A stretch of DNA of 64,000 nt from Desulfovibrio sp. ZJ369 (lineage in GTDB: Bacteria; Desulfobacterota; Desulfovibrionia; Desulfovibrionales; Desulfovibrionaceae): contig NZ_JAAKEI010000008.1 of assembly GCF_011039085.1 (NCBI RefSeq), positions 1 through 64,000 of the forward strand, given 5' to 3'. The notes under the pieces are model-generated. The model had not been told where the DNA came from. It saw only the letters and a list, made by a program, of their open reading frames with translations, and searched no databases. Positions 17,025-28,870 of the stretch are shown here, one piece after another. Within the stretch, counting starts at the first letter, position 1; every line of letters begins with the position of its first letter. Position numbers and translations under genes: made by a program.

Positions 17025-19061
17025 TTATCTGCCCAAAAGTCCTTTCACCAGGCCGCCCGCGCCGCGCAGGCCTTCTTGCAGGGCGCCGCCCGCGTTCCCG
17101 CTCTCCTTGCCCGTATTCCGCAGAATACCGGGCAGTTTTTTGGCCAGATCCAGAGCAAATTTGGGGTCAACGCCGTAGGCGATATCGCTGAAGGGGCCTT
17201 TGGCCATCACCGGGATGGTCATGCCCAGGGTTTTTATGTCCGCCGCAGCGTCCAGATATTGCCGGGGCAGACTGGCCCGGGCCTGCCCCACGGCGTTGAA
17301 GCCCGTCGCGCTCACCGTGATCGGCTGGGCGGCGATCTCGCCGTTTCGGGCCGTAAAGGGCACGCGCACAAGATCAAAGCGGCTGGGCACCCGGCCTTCT
17401 TTGCCGGTGAGGCCGGGCACGTTTTTCGGCAGCGCCGACATGGCGGCCAGGCTCAGATTACGCACCTCCAGCGTGCCCCGGCCGTTAAGGCCGGCCTGCA
17501 TTGCCGCGGGCGTTTCCCCGCGCGTGGTCAGATCCGCGTTCAGCGCGGCTGTTCCGTCCACGGGCCGCCCCTGCCCCAGGGACTCCAGCAGCGCGCCCAC
17601 ATTGACCCCGGCGGCCGTGAGGCTCAGTGACCAGGCCTTGTTTTGCAAATCCGCGCCCGCGGCGCCCTTGAGCGTGCCGCCGCTGCCCAGGGCGCAGCTC
17701 AGCGTGCTGACGTTGTATGTGCCGTTGGCACCCTTGAGAATAAAAGAAAGATTCGTGACGCTCACTTTGCCGTGACGCACGCCTGCCAGGGCTGCGCGCA
17801 GATTCAGTGCGGGCCAGGCCGGTGGGCCGGTTTTGGTCGCCTGCGCGGCGGGGCCGCGGTTCACGTCCTGGCCGGATTTCCGCTCTGCGGCGCTCGCGGC
17901 GGTTTTGGGCTTCTCCGGCAAAGGCAGATAGGCATCCAGGTTGATCAGGCCCGCTTGCAGGCCGCCGCTGACGGACACGGGCGAGCCCAGGGCTACACTG
18001 AAATTCCCGCGCAACGGGATGCCGTCCAGTTGTGCCGCGATGTCGCGCAGATGCAGGGTCGTATCGGCAAACTCCAGCGCGCTTTCAAGGCTCAGGCCGT
18101 CTTTGGCCGAAGGCTTGAGCGTGAGCCCGGCCAGGGCCGCCAGCTTGCGGGGGGAGCCTTCCAGATCGGCCCGCCCCTTGAAGGCGAGAGGCTCCAGCGT
18201 CGCGTCGCCGCTCAGGTTCAACGAGGCTTGGGGCAGGCTCAAACGGCCTTTGGCCAGATGCAGGCGCAGATTCTGAAGGTTGAACGCCCCTTCGCAGGCC
18301 AGTTGAACGGGGCCTGCCTCCCTGGGCAGCATGCCACTCAGGGGCGTAAAGGTCAGGGAAACACGCCGGAAGGTCAAATCCGGCGCGTAATAACGCAGCT
18401 TGGCGGACAGCGCCAGAGTGCCCGCCAGTTTGTCCGCGGCCCCGTGTCGTGCGCCCGGATCCAGATCAAAGGCAAAATCACACTGTACAGCGGCCTCCTC
18501 GCGGCGGCGCAAATTTTCTACGGAGAGGTTCAGGTCTTTGACCTGTATTGCCGTGCCCTGGGCGTCAACATAGATCACCTGGCCCTGACGCAAGACCAGA
18601 CGCGCGAGCTCCACAGGCAGGGCATCGGAAGGCGCGGCGGCGCGCGCGTCTTTTTGGGGGGCCGCGCGGTCAGGAGCCTGCCCGGCCTTTTTCGGCGCAA
18701 CGCTTTCTGCCCCGCTTTCGCGCATTTCAAACACGGGATTGTCAAGACGCATTTCGCGCACGACCAGCTTGCCGGAAAAAAGCGGGGTCAACTCCAGCTC
18801 GGCCAGGCCGCCCTTCACGGAGACGGCAATGCCCTGGCCGTCGACAATCTCGCCCCAACGGGCCTGCCCGAACGTCACTCCGGGCGGCAGGAGGGAAAGG
18901 CGCGGCGAGTTGGCGAGGATCAGCGGTTTGCCCGTGGCTGCGGCTGTGGCCTCGGCAATCCGGCTGACCATGAATTGGGTGTCGATCCGCCCGAGCAGCA
19001 CGAATGCCGCAACGGCAAGGACAGCCACAATGCCCAGAATCCAAAGCAGAACACGTTTCAT
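17025..19061 (-). CDS. AsmA-family protein
   Basis: This 678-residue protein has one N-terminal membrane segment (about 4-24) and a long periplasmic body rich in beta structure. It belongs to the AsmA/YhdP-type group thought to bridge the envelope and move phospholipids to the outer membrane. The N-terminal RIDTQFMVSRIAEATAAATG and the C-terminal repeats of 'G.L..RNLSL' type are characteristic. A Lys/Ala/Pro-rich linker (about 120-145 and 375-400) separates domains. It is divergent from cobQ. The exact cargo is unknown. Confidence 0.85.
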   Translation of the reverse strand: MKRVLLWILGIVAVLAVAAFVLLGRIDTQFMVSRIAEATAAATGKPLILANSPRLSLLPPGVTFGQARWGEIVDGQGIAVSVKGGLAELELTPLFSGKLVVREMRLDNPVFEMRESGAESVAPKKAGQAPDRAAPQKDARAAAPSDALPVELARLVLRQGQVIYVDAQGTAIQVKDLNLSVENLRRREEAAVQCDFAFDLDPGARHGAADKLAGTLALSAKLRYYAPDLTFRRVSLTFTPLSGMLPREAGPVQLACEGAFNLQNLRLHLAKGRLSLPQASLNLSGDATLEPLAFKGRADLEGSPRKLAALAGLTLKPSAKDGLSLESALEFADTTLHLRDIAAQLDGIPLRGNFSVALGSPVSVSGGLQAGLINLDAYLPLPEKPKTAASAAERKSGQDVNRGPAAQATKTGPPAWPALNLRAALAGVRHGKVSVTNLSFILKGANGTYNVSTLSCALGSGGTLKGAAGADLQNKAWSLSLTAAGVNVGALLESLGQGRPVDGTAALNADLTTRGETPAAMQAGLNGRGTLEVRNLSLAAMSALPKNVPGLTGKEGRVPSRFDLVRVPFTARNGEIAAQPITVSATGFNAVGQARASLPRQYLDAAADIKTLGMTIPVMAKGPFSDIAYGVDPKFALDLAKKLPGILRNTGKESGNAGGALQEGLRGAGGLVKGLLGR

Positions 19062-19244
19062 GATGTCCTCACGCTGGCCGATATATGTGCATAACGGATT
19101 CCTTCTTTATACGGGATGCGCAGCATGGGTGCAAGTGGAGTCCACATCTCATGCGGATGTCCTTGTGGCCGGACGCCGCCGCGACCTCGCGCGCAAAAGA
19201 AGCGCGGCTTGCGCCGGAGCCTGCTTGCGGGTAAGGAAAAGCGC

Positions 19245-20846
19245 ATGCAAGCCCTGCCGGCGAAAACCGTCCTGCCTCCCGCCCTGATGTTGCAGGGCAC
19301 ATGTTCCAATGCGGGCAAAAGCCTGCTGGCCGCGGCGTTCTGCCGCCTGCTGGCCCGCCGGGGTCTCAAGGTGGCTCCGTTCAAGGCCCAGAATATGGCC
19401 CTGAACTCTTTTGTGACCCCTGACGGCGGGGAAATGGGCCGTGCCCAGGCTCTCCAGGCCGCTGCCTGCGGCCTGCCCGCCGATGCGCGCATGAACCCGG
19501 TGCTGCTCAAGCCAACTTCCGATACCGGCTCCCAGGTCATCGTGCTGGGTAAACCCGTGGGCCGGATGCGGGTGGGGGAGTACCTCCGTTACAAGCCTGA
19601 AGCCTGGAACGTGGTGCGCCGCGCCTATCGCAGTCTGGCCGCGGGAATGGACGTAATGGTTCTGGAAGGCGCGGGCAGCCCGGCGGAAATCAATCTCAAG
19701 GCGCACGACATTGTGAATATGCGCATGGCGCGCTATGCAGGGGCCCAGGTGCTGCTGGTGGCGGATATTGATCGCGGCGGCGCGTTCGCGGCGCTGGCAG
19801 GCACCATGAGTCTGCTCAGCCGCGCGGAACGGGCGCGTGTGGCAGGGTATATACTGAATAAGTTCCGCGGCGATCCTTCCTTGCTGGAGCCTGCTCTCAT
19901 TGCCATCGCCCGCCGCACGCGCAAGCCCTTTTTCGGCGTGGTGCCCATGATTGAGGGCCTGCAACTGCCCGAAGAGGATTCCGTCAGCTTCAAGTCAGGG
20001 CTCACGCCGGGTCTGCATTCCGGAGCGCCGCCGGGCGAGCGCCCTTCGGAAATGCTGGATATTGTCGTTGTGGATCTGCCGCACATCAGCAACGCCACGG
20101 ATCTGGACGCCCTGCGCGCCGAACCCGGCGTGCGCGTGCGCGTCATCCGAAGCGCCGAGGCGTGGGGGGAACCGCAGGCCGCGATTCTGCCCGGCAGCCG
20201 GAACAGCCTTGCGGATTTGCGTTTTCTGCATGAGAGCGGCCTGGGCCAGGCTCTTTGCCGCTTTGCAGAACAGTGCCGCAGTTCGGGGCGAGGCGCGCTG
20301 GTGGGCATTTGCGGCGGCCTGCAAATGTTGGGGCAAAGTCTTGCGGATCCTCTGGGGCTGGAGGAGGGCGGCGAGGAGGCCGGGCTTGGCCTTTTGCCCC
20401 TGCGTACAACCTTGCACGCGGCAAAGCAGTTGCGCCGCGTCAGTGGTCGGGCCCTGGAAGCATTGACAGGCGTCTGCCTGCCTGTGAGCGGGTATGAAAT
20501 TCACCACGGCCAAAGCCAGCCCGCGCCCGACGTTGCCGCGGACGCCCTGCGCGGGGCCCTTGTGCCGGTCATGCAGGATGCGCAGAAGCGGCCGCTGGGC
20601 TGGGGCCTGCTGGCGGATCCGCAACAGGGCCGGGCACGGGCCCGCATCTGGGGCACATATCTGCACGGCGTCTTTGACGCTGACGATTTTCGCCATGCTT
20701 TTTTGAACAATCTGCGCCGCGACTTCGGGCTGACGCCGAAATCCGCCGCAAGCGCCTACAGCCTGGAGCCGGAGCTGGATCGCCTGGCCGACGTCGTGGA
20801 AAACAGCCTGGACATGCCTGCCGTGCTCGCGCTTCTGGGCCTGTAG
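19245..20846 (+). CDS. cobQ: Cobyric acid synthase
   Basis: This 533-residue enzyme amidates four side chains of adenosylcobyrinic diamide using glutamine and ATP, a late step of cobalamin synthesis. The N-terminal dethiobiotin-synthetase-like ATPase domain begins [17 protein letters not shown]-terminal type I glutamine amidotransferase domain has the nucleophile in [10 protein letters not shown] and a catalytic His in YLHGVF. AAGGA precedes the ATG at 19245. Corrinoids are needed by many anaerobic methyl-transfer pathways; no other cob genes are in the window. Confidence 0.95.
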   Translation: MQALPAKTVLPPALMLQGTCSNAGKSLLAAAFCRLLARRGLKVAPFKAQNMALNSFVTPDGGEMGRAQALQAAACGLPADARMNPVLLKPTSDTGSQVIVLGKPVGRMRVGEYLRYKPEAWNVVRRAYRSLAAGMDVMVLEGAGSPAEINLKAHDIVNMRMARYAGAQVLLVADIDRGGAFAALAGTMSLLSRAERARVAGYILNKFRGDPSLLEPALIAIARRTRKPFFGVVPMIEGLQLPEEDSVSFKSGLTPGLHSGAPPGERPSEMLDIVVVDLPHISNATDLDALRAEPGVRVRVIRSAEAWGEPQAAILPGSRNSLADLRFLHESGLGQALCRFAEQCRSSGRGALVGICGGLQMLGQSLADPLGLEEGGEEAGLGLLPLRTTLHAAKQLRRVSGRALEALTGVCLPVSGYEIHHGQSQPAPDVAADALRGALVPVMQDAQKRPLGWGLLADPQQGRARARIWGTYLHGVFDADDFRHAFLNNLRRDFGLTPKSAASAYSLEPELDRLADVVENSLDMPAVLALLGL

Positions 20847-21164
20847 GCAGTTCAGGGCCGTTCCATGCCGCACACGTTCTGCGCGCCGCTGCGGGCAGGC
20901 CCGGAATGTGTACCGAGCATCCGCCGCTTCCGGGGCTTGTTGGAATGTGCATTTTTCGTTAGCCTGTGCTCCTGTGCCGGGCAGTTCAAGAAGGCCGCGG
21001 CGCTGGTTTCTTCTGCGCGGCAGCGGGCGGAATCGGGGGCAAACGCATGACAATCCGCGCTCTTGCCAAAACTTCCAATCCGGTGCAACTGTTCCTGCCG
21101 CGTCTTTTGGCCGCCTGCCCCGGAGGGGAGCGCCGCCGCGGCAAAATCTGACCGGAGAAATTGC
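20847..21164. other. Intergenic region without clear features
   Basis: This is 318 bp between cobQ and the glycosyltransferase. A 34-codon frame starting at 21048 exists but shows no support. I see no hairpin terminator or promoter that I can defend. Confidence 0.4.
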
Positions 21165-21989
21165 GTGAAGGTCGTTTTCTGCATAGACGACAACCCGCGC
21201 TACCTGATGCTCCTCAAGGTGGCCGTGCGCTCGTTGCGGGCCGTGCAGGGAGCCGCGGCGCCCTGCCTCTGCGTCTATGCCGGGAGCAGCCCGGAGGTGC
21301 TCGCCGCGCTGGCTGAGGAAAACATCCCCCTGGCGCGTTATTGCCCGCGTCTGCGCCCTGCGGTCTTGCCGCCGCAAGCTCAGGCCAATATCGGTTGCTT
21401 CCTCAAACTGGAGCTGGCCCTGGTGCCTGAGCTGGCCGGGGATGCCACAGCGCTGTACTGCGATGCGGACGTGCTCTTTTACCGTGCTCTGGATGCGCTT
21501 GCTGATTTGACCCCGCCATACATGGGCATGGCGCGCGAGTACACGGCCCCCTTTTACCATGATCGCGAGCGGCTGGCCTATGATTTCCGGGGCAAAACAT
21601 ATACCGTGCCCCTGCCTTTTCCGATCTGGACATTTTCCAGCGGGGTTGTTCTCTTTAACTTGGAACGTTTGCGCAGGCACGATCTGATAGAGCATTTTCT
21701 GGCCTTTTCCGTGCAAAATGTGCACTGCATCGGCAATCTCGATCAATCCCTGCTCAATTATTTTTTCGGCAAGCGCATCACCCGGCTGGAGGATCGCTGG
21801 AACCGCCCCCCCTATCAGGCCGATGCCCTGGACACAGCGCATATCGTGCATTTTCACGGTCCCAAGCCGTGGGATCTGACCAGCGCCTGGGGCCGGGAGC
21901 TGCGCATCAATCATTTTGAGGCCCTGCGGCGCGTATGGCTGGGCTATCTTCGGCCCGAAGAGCGTGCGCTGGTGGAAAGCTGGGGCTGA
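21165..21989 (+). CDS. GT-A/GT8-like glycosyltransferase
   Basis: This protein of about 274 residues starts VKVVFCIDDN, the typical beginning of retaining GT8-like enzymes, and has the metal-binding DADVLF near residue 105. GNLDQSLLNYFF and HFHGPKPWD near the end match conserved regions that hold the sugar nucleotide. It probably adds a hexose to surface polysaccharide or LPS. The GTG at 21165, preceded by CGGAG, is the best start. No partner glycosyl genes are directly adjacent; cheW follows. Confidence 0.8.
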   Translation: MKVVFCIDDNPRYLMLLKVAVRSLRAVQGAAAPCLCVYAGSSPEVLAALAEENIPLARYCPRLRPAVLPPQAQANIGCFLKLELALVPELAGDATALYCDADVLFYRALDALADLTPPYMGMAREYTAPFYHDRERLAYDFRGKTYTVPLPFPIWTFSSGVVLFNLERLRRHDLIEHFLAFSVQNVHCIGNLDQSLLNYFFGKRITRLEDRWNRPPYQADALDTAHIVHFHGPKPWDLTSAWGRELRINHFEALRRVWLGYLRPEERALVESWG

Positions 21990-22032
21990 GAGGCCCCCGC
22001 GCCCCGGCCTGGCCCGGCCTGGCCCTGAGCTC

Positions 22033-22059
22033 TGAAGTCCTGGCTCCAACGGCCGATAA
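22033..22059 (+). promoter_or_regulatory. Candidate sigma28 promoter of cheW
   Basis: TGAA (22033-22036), a 15-bp spacer and a perfect GCCGATAA (22052-22059) match the flagellar sigma28 consensus with one change in the -35 element. The leader to cheW would be about 205 nt. Confidence 0.6.
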
Positions 22060-22270
22060 GACCGCCAGAAGAGATGTTTTTCTTGCCCATCGGCGCGCTC
22101 GTGGCCCGGAGTGCCGCTTCGGCAGCGGGAACAAAGCGAAAAGGGCGCTTGCGCCCGGCCAGCTCCAGGCCGGGCAGAAAGGTGGGTTCATCACTGTTCA
22201 GGCGGGTCAGGCAGGCTGCTCGTAAAGGAGACATGCCCCACTATGAGCCGCATCTCACGGAGGTTGTAGC

Positions 22271-22756
22271 ATGAGTCAGGCTATGGATCAGAAACACGTT
22301 CAGGATGAGCATGACGATGATCTGCTCCAACTGGTCACCTTCCGCATCGGCGAAGAGGAGTTCGGCGTGGATATCCTGGCCGTGCAGGAAATCATCCGCC
22401 TGATGCAGATCACTATGGTCCCGCGCGCCCCGGCTTTCATTGAAGGCGTGATCAACCTGCGCGGCAAGGTCATTCCGGTGATCAACATGCGTACTCGCTT
22501 CAGCATGGCCGCAGTGACGCACGACGCCAATACGCGCATTGTGGTCATGGAATTCGGGCAGAAAATCGTGGGCTTTCTGGTGGATGCGGTCTCTGAAGTG
22601 CTGCGCATTCCGGCAAACACCGTGGAGGACGCGCCGCCGGTGGTGGCCGGCATCGGCTCCGAGTATATCAAGGGCGTTGGCAAGCTGCACGACAGACTGC
22701 TCATTCTGCTTGACCTGAACAACTTATTGGGCGACATGAATCTTGATACATTGTAG
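22271..22756 (+). CDS. cheW: Chemotaxis coupling protein CheW
   Basis: CheW links chemoreceptors to the kinase CheA. The 161-residue protein is a single CheW domain: LVTFRIGEEEFGVDI, EIIRLMQITMVPRAP, GVINLRGKVIPVINMR and a C-terminal LLILLDLNNLL all match. A 20-residue acidic N-terminal tail precedes it. ACGGAGG lies before the ATG. It is a lone gene, apart from other chemotaxis genes. Its stop TAG is the first three bases of a TAGAGC palindrome, and a sigma28-like promoter lies upstream. Confidence 0.95.
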   Translation: MSQAMDQKHVQDEHDDDLLQLVTFRIGEEEFGVDILAVQEIIRLMQITMVPRAPAFIEGVINLRGKVIPVINMRTRFSMAAVTHDANTRIVVMEFGQKIVGFLVDAVSEVLRIPANTVEDAPPVVAGIGSEYIKGVGKLHDRLLILLDLNNLLGDMNLDTL

Positions 22757-22781
22757 AGCATTCTGCCATTGAGAATGCTCT
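22754..22781 (+). repeat. TAGAGC palindrome at the cheW stop codon
   Basis: Arms AGAGCATTCT (22755-22764) and AGAATGCTCT (22772-22781) are exact complements around a 7-nt loop. It probably acts as a terminator-like hairpin although no T run follows. Confidence 0.85.
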
Positions 22782-22844
22782 CAGGCCGCATGCGGCGCGG
22801 CGTGCCGCCCCGGCAGCAACGCCAGACGCGTTTTTCGGCGGAAC

Positions 22845-22876
22845 AAAACCTTGAGATTTGACAACCTCAAGGTTTT
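22845..22876. repeat. 11-bp inverted repeat upstream of the aminotransferase
   Basis: AAAACCTTGAG (22845-22855) and CTCAAGGTTTT (22866-22876) form a perfect stem with a 10-nt loop. In the plus direction the stem ends in TTTT, so it could be a rho-independent terminator for cheW. Confidence 0.65.
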
Positions 22877-23001
22877 GCAGACGACAGCGCAAAGAAATTG
22901 CGCGTATGCCTTCGCGGCGCTGCCGCGGCCCGTTTCGCGGCAGGCGGGATCCGCGCCGTTGCGCCGCCGGGCAGGGCGGGCGCGCTCAGGCAGGAGGGAT
23001 C

Positions 23002-24180
23002 ATGGCCTTACGTCTTTCGCGTTCCATACTCGGAGAAGCCGAGGCCGCAGCCGTCAGCCGGGTCATCCTGGAAGACGGATATCTGGGCATGGGCAATGAA
23101 ACGCGCCTGTTTGAAGAGGAGCTGGCCGCCTATCTCGGCGTGGAGCCTGCGCAGATTATCAGCGTCAATACGGGCACCGCTGCCCTGCATCTTGCCGTGG
23201 ATGCCGTGGCGGCCCAAAGTCGGGCCACGGGCGGCGCTGCCGAGGTGCTTGTGCCCTCCCTGACCTTTGTGGCCTCCTTTCAGGCCGTTACGGCGGCGGG
23301 CTGCGTGCCTGTGGCCTGCGACGTGCTGCCTGAAACCGGCACGCTGGACCTCAAAGACGCTGAAAAACGCCTTACCTCCCGCACCATTGCCGTGATGCCC
23401 GTGGATTACGCCGGCAATCCCTGGCATCTGAACGAGGTTCACGACTTTGCCCGGCGCAAGGGCCTGCGCGTGGTGGAAGACGCCGCGCATGCGTTTGGCG
23501 GCAGGCATCACGGCCGCAAGATCGGCAGCTTTGGGGATATGGTCTGCTTCAGCTTTGACGGGATTAAAAACATCACCTCTGGCGAAGGCGGCTGCCTGGT
23601 GGCCTTTGACGCCGAGGCCGCGCGCCTGGCCTCGGACGCGCGCCTGCTTTCCGTGGCGGATGACGCGCGGCAACGTTTTGCCGGAAGCCGCTCCTGGGAT
23701 CCGGATGTGAAACGCCAGGGCTGGCGCTACCATATGAGCAATATCATGGCCGCCATCGGCAGGGTGCAGCTTTCCCGTCTGGAAAGCGAGTTCATTCCGG
23801 CCCGGCGCAGGCTCGCAGCCCTGTACGGCGAGCGCCTGGGCGAGCTTGCGGCCAGGGGGGCCGGTCTGGCCCTGCTGCGGACCGATCCCGATGATTTTAT
23901 CGTGCCCCACATCCTGCCGGTGCGCATCCTGGGCGGCCGCAAGGATGCGGTCAAGGCGGCGCTGGCCGGGGAGGGCATCCCCACGGGCGTGCATTACAAG
24001 CCCAATCATTTGTTGAGCTTTTTTGGGGCCGGAGCGCTGCGTTTGCCCGTGGCCGAACAGTTGTACGCGGAGCTGGTGACCCTGCCGCTGCATCCCGGCC
24101 TGAGTTTGCAGGATGTGGAAAACATCTGCGCCGCGCTCGGGCGGGCCTTGCAGGCCGCGGATGGCGGAAATGCACGCTGA
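23002..24180 (+). CDS. DegT/DnrJ/EryC1-family sugar aminotransferase
   Basis: This 392-residue PLP enzyme puts an amino group on a nucleotide-activated keto-sugar. The PLP lysine is Lys189 in SFDGIKNITSGEGG, close to the family's usual SFHxxK pattern, and the phosphate-binding NTGTAALHLA and the Asp in VVEDAAHA are present. AGGAGGGATC precedes the ATG at 23002. It heads a set with GtrB-like, GtrA-like and GT2 genes, recalling the logic of the lipid A aminoarabinose pathway. The true sugar is unknown. Confidence 0.9.
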   Translation: MALRLSRSILGEAEAAAVSRVILEDGYLGMGNETRLFEEELAAYLGVEPAQIISVNTGTAALHLAVDAVAAQSRATGGAAEVLVPSLTFVASFQAVTAAGCVPVACDVLPETGTLDLKDAEKRLTSRTIAVMPVDYAGNPWHLNEVHDFARRKGLRVVEDAAHAFGGRHHGRKIGSFGDMVCFSFDGIKNITSGEGGCLVAFDAEAARLASDARLLSVADDARQRFAGSRSWDPDVKRQGWRYHMSNIMAAIGRVQLSRLESEFIPARRRLAALYGERLGELAARGAGLALLRTDPDDFIVPHILPVRILGGRKDAVKAALAGEGIPTGVHYKPNHLLSFFGAGALRLPVAEQLYAELVTLPLHPGLSLQDVENICAALGRALQAADGGNAR

Positions 24181-24422
24181 CCACGTTTTTTTGAAAGCTC
24201 CGCTGTTCCAGAGGCGCGGCCGGACTGCCGCCCCTGCGGATCGCGCCGCGTCTGCCGGGCTGGATGTTTTCAGCCGCGCCGGCCCGCAAGGGCGTCTCTG
24301 TGGCCGCGGCGACACCGGGGCAACAGAGTTGCGACGCGCGCCACGTTCGCGGGCAGAACATGCGGCACAACCTGGCCTGCTCTGTGCGCCTCGCCTGCCG
24401 TTTTGCCATGAAGGAGCCTGAA

Positions 24423-25379
24423 ATGCCTTCCCGCCCCGCCCCTCTGCTGGTTCTGGTCGTCCCCTGCTACAATGAGGAGGAAACTCTGCCCCGCACCCTG
24501 GATGCGCTGGCCGGGCTGTTGTCGCGCTGCAAGGCTGAAGGCCTGATCCGGCCTGAAAGTTACGCCCTGTATGTGGACGACGGCAGCCGCGATGCCACCT
24601 GGCAGTTGCTTGCGGCCCGCCATGCCTGCGATCCGTACTGCCGGGGCATCAGCTTTGCGGCCAACGCCGGGCATCAGAACGCTGTCTGGGCGGGCATGGA
24701 CACGGCCCGCCAGTGGGGCGCGGACTGCATCATCAGTCTGGATGCCGATTTGCAGGACGACATCAACGCCATTCCCGAAATGCTGGCGCGCTACGCGGAA
24801 GGCGCGGACATTGTCTACGGCGTGCGCAAGGATCGCAGCACGGATACGGCCTTCAAACGCGGCACGGCGCATTTTTTTTACCGCCTCATGGGCTGGCTGA
24901 ACGTGCGGCTTATTCCGGATCACGCGGACTATCGCCTGGCGTCCCGGCCTGTGCTGGAGGCCTTGCGGGGTTTTGAGGAGCAGACGCTTTTTTTGCGCGG
25001 CCTGTTTCCCACCTTGGGCTTCAAAACCGAAAAAGTCTATTATTCGCGGCTCTCGCGTCAGGCAGGCGAAAGCAAGTACCCGCTGCTGAAAATGCTTTCC
25101 TTCGCCTGGCGGGGCATCACTTCCTGCAGCGCCGCGCCCCTGCGTCTGGCGGGCTTCATGAGCCTGGCCTGCATGATCACGGCCCTGATTTACAGTCTGG
25201 TTTCTCTGTACGAGCATCTTCAGGGCGAAACCATTCCGGGCTGGACCTCGCTGATCATCGTGGTTCTGCTGCTGGGCGCGGTGCAGTTGTTCTGTCTGGC
25301 TCTGATGGGCGAGTACATTGCCAGGATCTTCACCGAAGTGCGCCGCAGGCCGCGCTATATTGTGGAAAAGACCCTATGA
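24423..25379 (+). CDS. GtrB/ArnC-type polyprenyl-phosphate glycosyltransferase
   Basis: This 318-residue GT2 enzyme transfers a sugar to a polyprenyl phosphate on the inner face of the membrane. Motifs are VVPCYNEEETL, VDDGSRDAT and the metal-binding DADLQDD. Two membrane segments at about 235-260 and 270-300 are usual for GtrB/ArnC. AAGGAG lies 8 nt before the ATG at 24423. It overlaps the GtrA-like gene by 4 bp (ATGA), so the pair is translationally coupled, as expected for partners in lipid-linked sugar transfer. Confidence 0.93.
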   Translation: MPSRPAPLLVLVVPCYNEEETLPRTLDALAGLLSRCKAEGLIRPESYALYVDDGSRDATWQLLAARHACDPYCRGISFAANAGHQNAVWAGMDTARQWGADCIISLDADLQDDINAIPEMLARYAEGADIVYGVRKDRSTDTAFKRGTAHFFYRLMGWLNVRLIPDHADYRLASRPVLEALRGFEEQTLFLRGLFPTLGFKTEKVYYSRLSRQAGESKYPLLKMLSFAWRGITSCSAAPLRLAGFMSLACMITALIYSLVSLYEHLQGETIPGWTSLIIVVLLLGAVQLFCLALMGEYIARIFTEVRRRPRYIVEKTL

Positions 25380-25909
25380 GCGGCAACGGCCTCCGAGTTG
25401 TGGGCTGGGGCGATCTGCTGGCCCTTGTGCAAAACCTGCTGGCCCGCCGCTGGATACGTTTCGGCCTGGTGGGCGGAGTGGCGACCCTCAGCTATGCCCT
25501 GCTGGGCCTGTTGTTTGTGAACGTCTGGGGTCTGCCGGTGCTGGCGGGCAACGCCTTGGCCTATGTGATCAGCTTTTTCGTCTCCTATTGGGGGCAGAGC
25601 GCCTGGACCTTCCGGGCCAAAAGCGGGCACAAAAGCATGTTGCCGCGTTTCGCGGCCACTCAGGCCCTGGGTCTGGGGCTCAATTCCGCGATTATCTGGC
25701 TGCTCACCGGCCTGGGGCTTTCCTATGAGCTGGCCATGCCCGTGGCCGTGGTCCTGGTGCCGGTGATTGTCTATCTGCTCTGCAAGTACTGGGTCTTCCG
25801 TCAGGTCCGGGATGCGGGCACAAAGGAGGCGCGGCCGGGCAGCGCCTGCGGGCCGTCGGCCAGTGCCGGATCTGGAGCGCCGCCGCAAGACAAAGGGGCC
25901 AGGCCATGA
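25376..25909 (+). CDS. GtrA-like membrane protein
   Basis: This 177-residue protein has four predicted membrane helices (about 27-47, 52-72, 90-112 and 118-138) and the motifs RFGLVGG and NFV/SYWGQSAWTF-like segments typical of GtrA. GtrA proteins are thought to flip the polyprenyl-phosphate sugar made by a GtrB-type partner; that partner is the gene immediately upstream. The last 30 residues are Gly/Ala/Pro-rich. It overlaps the next GT2 gene by 4 bp. Confidence 0.9.
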   Translation: MSGNGLRVVGWGDLLALVQNLLARRWIRFGLVGGVATLSYALLGLLFVNVWGLPVLAGNALAYVISFFVSYWGQSAWTFRAKSGHKSMLPRFAATQALGLGLNSAIIWLLTGLGLSYELAMPVAVVLVPVIVYLLCKYWVFRQVRDAGTKEARPGSACGPSASAGSGAPPQDKGARP

Positions 25910-26880
25910 CGCGTCCCGCCGTATCCGTGATTATGAATTGCCTGAACAGCGCCAGGGATCTGCGCGCGGCTCTGGACAGCCTCATGGCGCAGACCCTTGA
26001 GGATTTTGAAGTCATTTTCTGGGACAACGGCTCCACGGACCAGAGCGCGGCCATTGCCCAAAGCTACGGCGCGCGGCTGCGCTATTTCCGGGGCGCGGTC
26101 ACCGTGCCGCTGGGCGCGGCGCGCAATCTGGCCCTGGCCCAGGCGCGGGGCCGCTATCTGGCTTTTCTGGATTGTGACGATCTCTGGCGCCCGCAAAAGC
26201 TGGAAAAGCAGACGGCCTTGTTTGAGGCCAATCCCCGTGTGGGCCTGGTCTGCACGGACACGGAAATATTCGACGGCAGGCGCGTGCTCAAGCGCCTTTT
26301 CGCGGAAGCCGCTCCGGTCCGGGGCAGCGTGTTCGGCCAGCTTATGGAACGCCAGTGGATTTCCATGTCTTCAGCCGTGATCCGGCGCGAGGCCCTGGCC
26401 GGCCTGGCCTCTGACGGCTGCCCGCCCGGAGAGGGGCGCAACGGCGGCTGGTTTGACGAAAGCCTCACTGTCTGCGAAGAGGCCGACGTTTTTTACCGCA
26501 TTGCCCATGATTGGGAACTGGACTTTGTGGATCAGCCGCTCACGCTCTGGCGCGTGCATGGGGCCAATACCACATTTCGCAAATTCGGCCGGTTCGCGGA
26601 CGAAACCCTGCGTATTCTGGACAAGCATTGTCGTCTGTACCCCGGCTATGCGCAGGAACATGCGGATCTTGTGGCCCTGCTCAGCCGGCGGGCCGCCTTT
26701 CAAAAGGCCGTGGCCCTTTGGCGCGAAGGGCGCAATGCGGAAGCCCGCGCAGCCATCGGCCCGTGGCGGAATTTCTCGCGCAAGTACCGCCTGTTCTGGT
26801 GGGCCAGCTTTCTGCCGGGCTGCCTTTTTGACGTGGCCGCGCGCGTCTACTTTGCCCTGCCCGCGGGGCTGCGCCGCTAG
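25906..26880 (+). CDS. Family 2 glycosyltransferase
   Basis: This 324-residue inverting glycosyltransferase has SVIMNCLNSARDL at the N-terminus, FWDNGSTDQS, and the metal-binding DCDDLW near residue 85. No membrane segment is present. It is the last gene of the four-gene sugar set and overlaps GtrA by 4 bp. It probably builds LPS O-antigen or a glycan with the products of the upstream genes. Donor and acceptor are unknown. It ends 11 bp from the convergent lepA gene. Confidence 0.9.
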   Translation: MTRPAVSVIMNCLNSARDLRAALDSLMAQTLEDFEVIFWDNGSTDQSAAIAQSYGARLRYFRGAVTVPLGAARNLALAQARGRYLAFLDCDDLWRPQKLEKQTALFEANPRVGLVCTDTEIFDGRRVLKRLFAEAAPVRGSVFGQLMERQWISMSSAVIRREALAGLASDGCPPGEGRNGGWFDESLTVCEEADVFYRIAHDWELDFVDQPLTLWRVHGANTTFRKFGRFADETLRILDKHCRLYPGYAQEHADLVALLSRRAAFQKAVALWREGRNAEARAAIGPWRNFSRKYRLFWWASFLPGCLFDVAARVYFALPAGLRR

Positions 26881-26891
26881 AGGAATTTCTT

Positions 26892-28697
<1,806 letters not shown>

Positions 28698-28870
28698 GGC
28701 TTGTCCTGAAAAGGCTGCATAGTGTGAAAAAAAGACATGGTAGGCGAAAACAGCGCCAACGTCCACGGCAGGAGCCCTGCCCGGCCGGGGCGGCAGCATA
28801 CGCTGCGGCAGCCCTGCACCATGCGCCGTCTGTTCTTGATCCTCACTCTCTCTTCAGGCATAGTGCCCTC

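Noticed and set aside
21048-21152. 34-codon frame upstream of the glycosyltransferase
   Set aside because: It has no ribosome site, family resemblance or other support.
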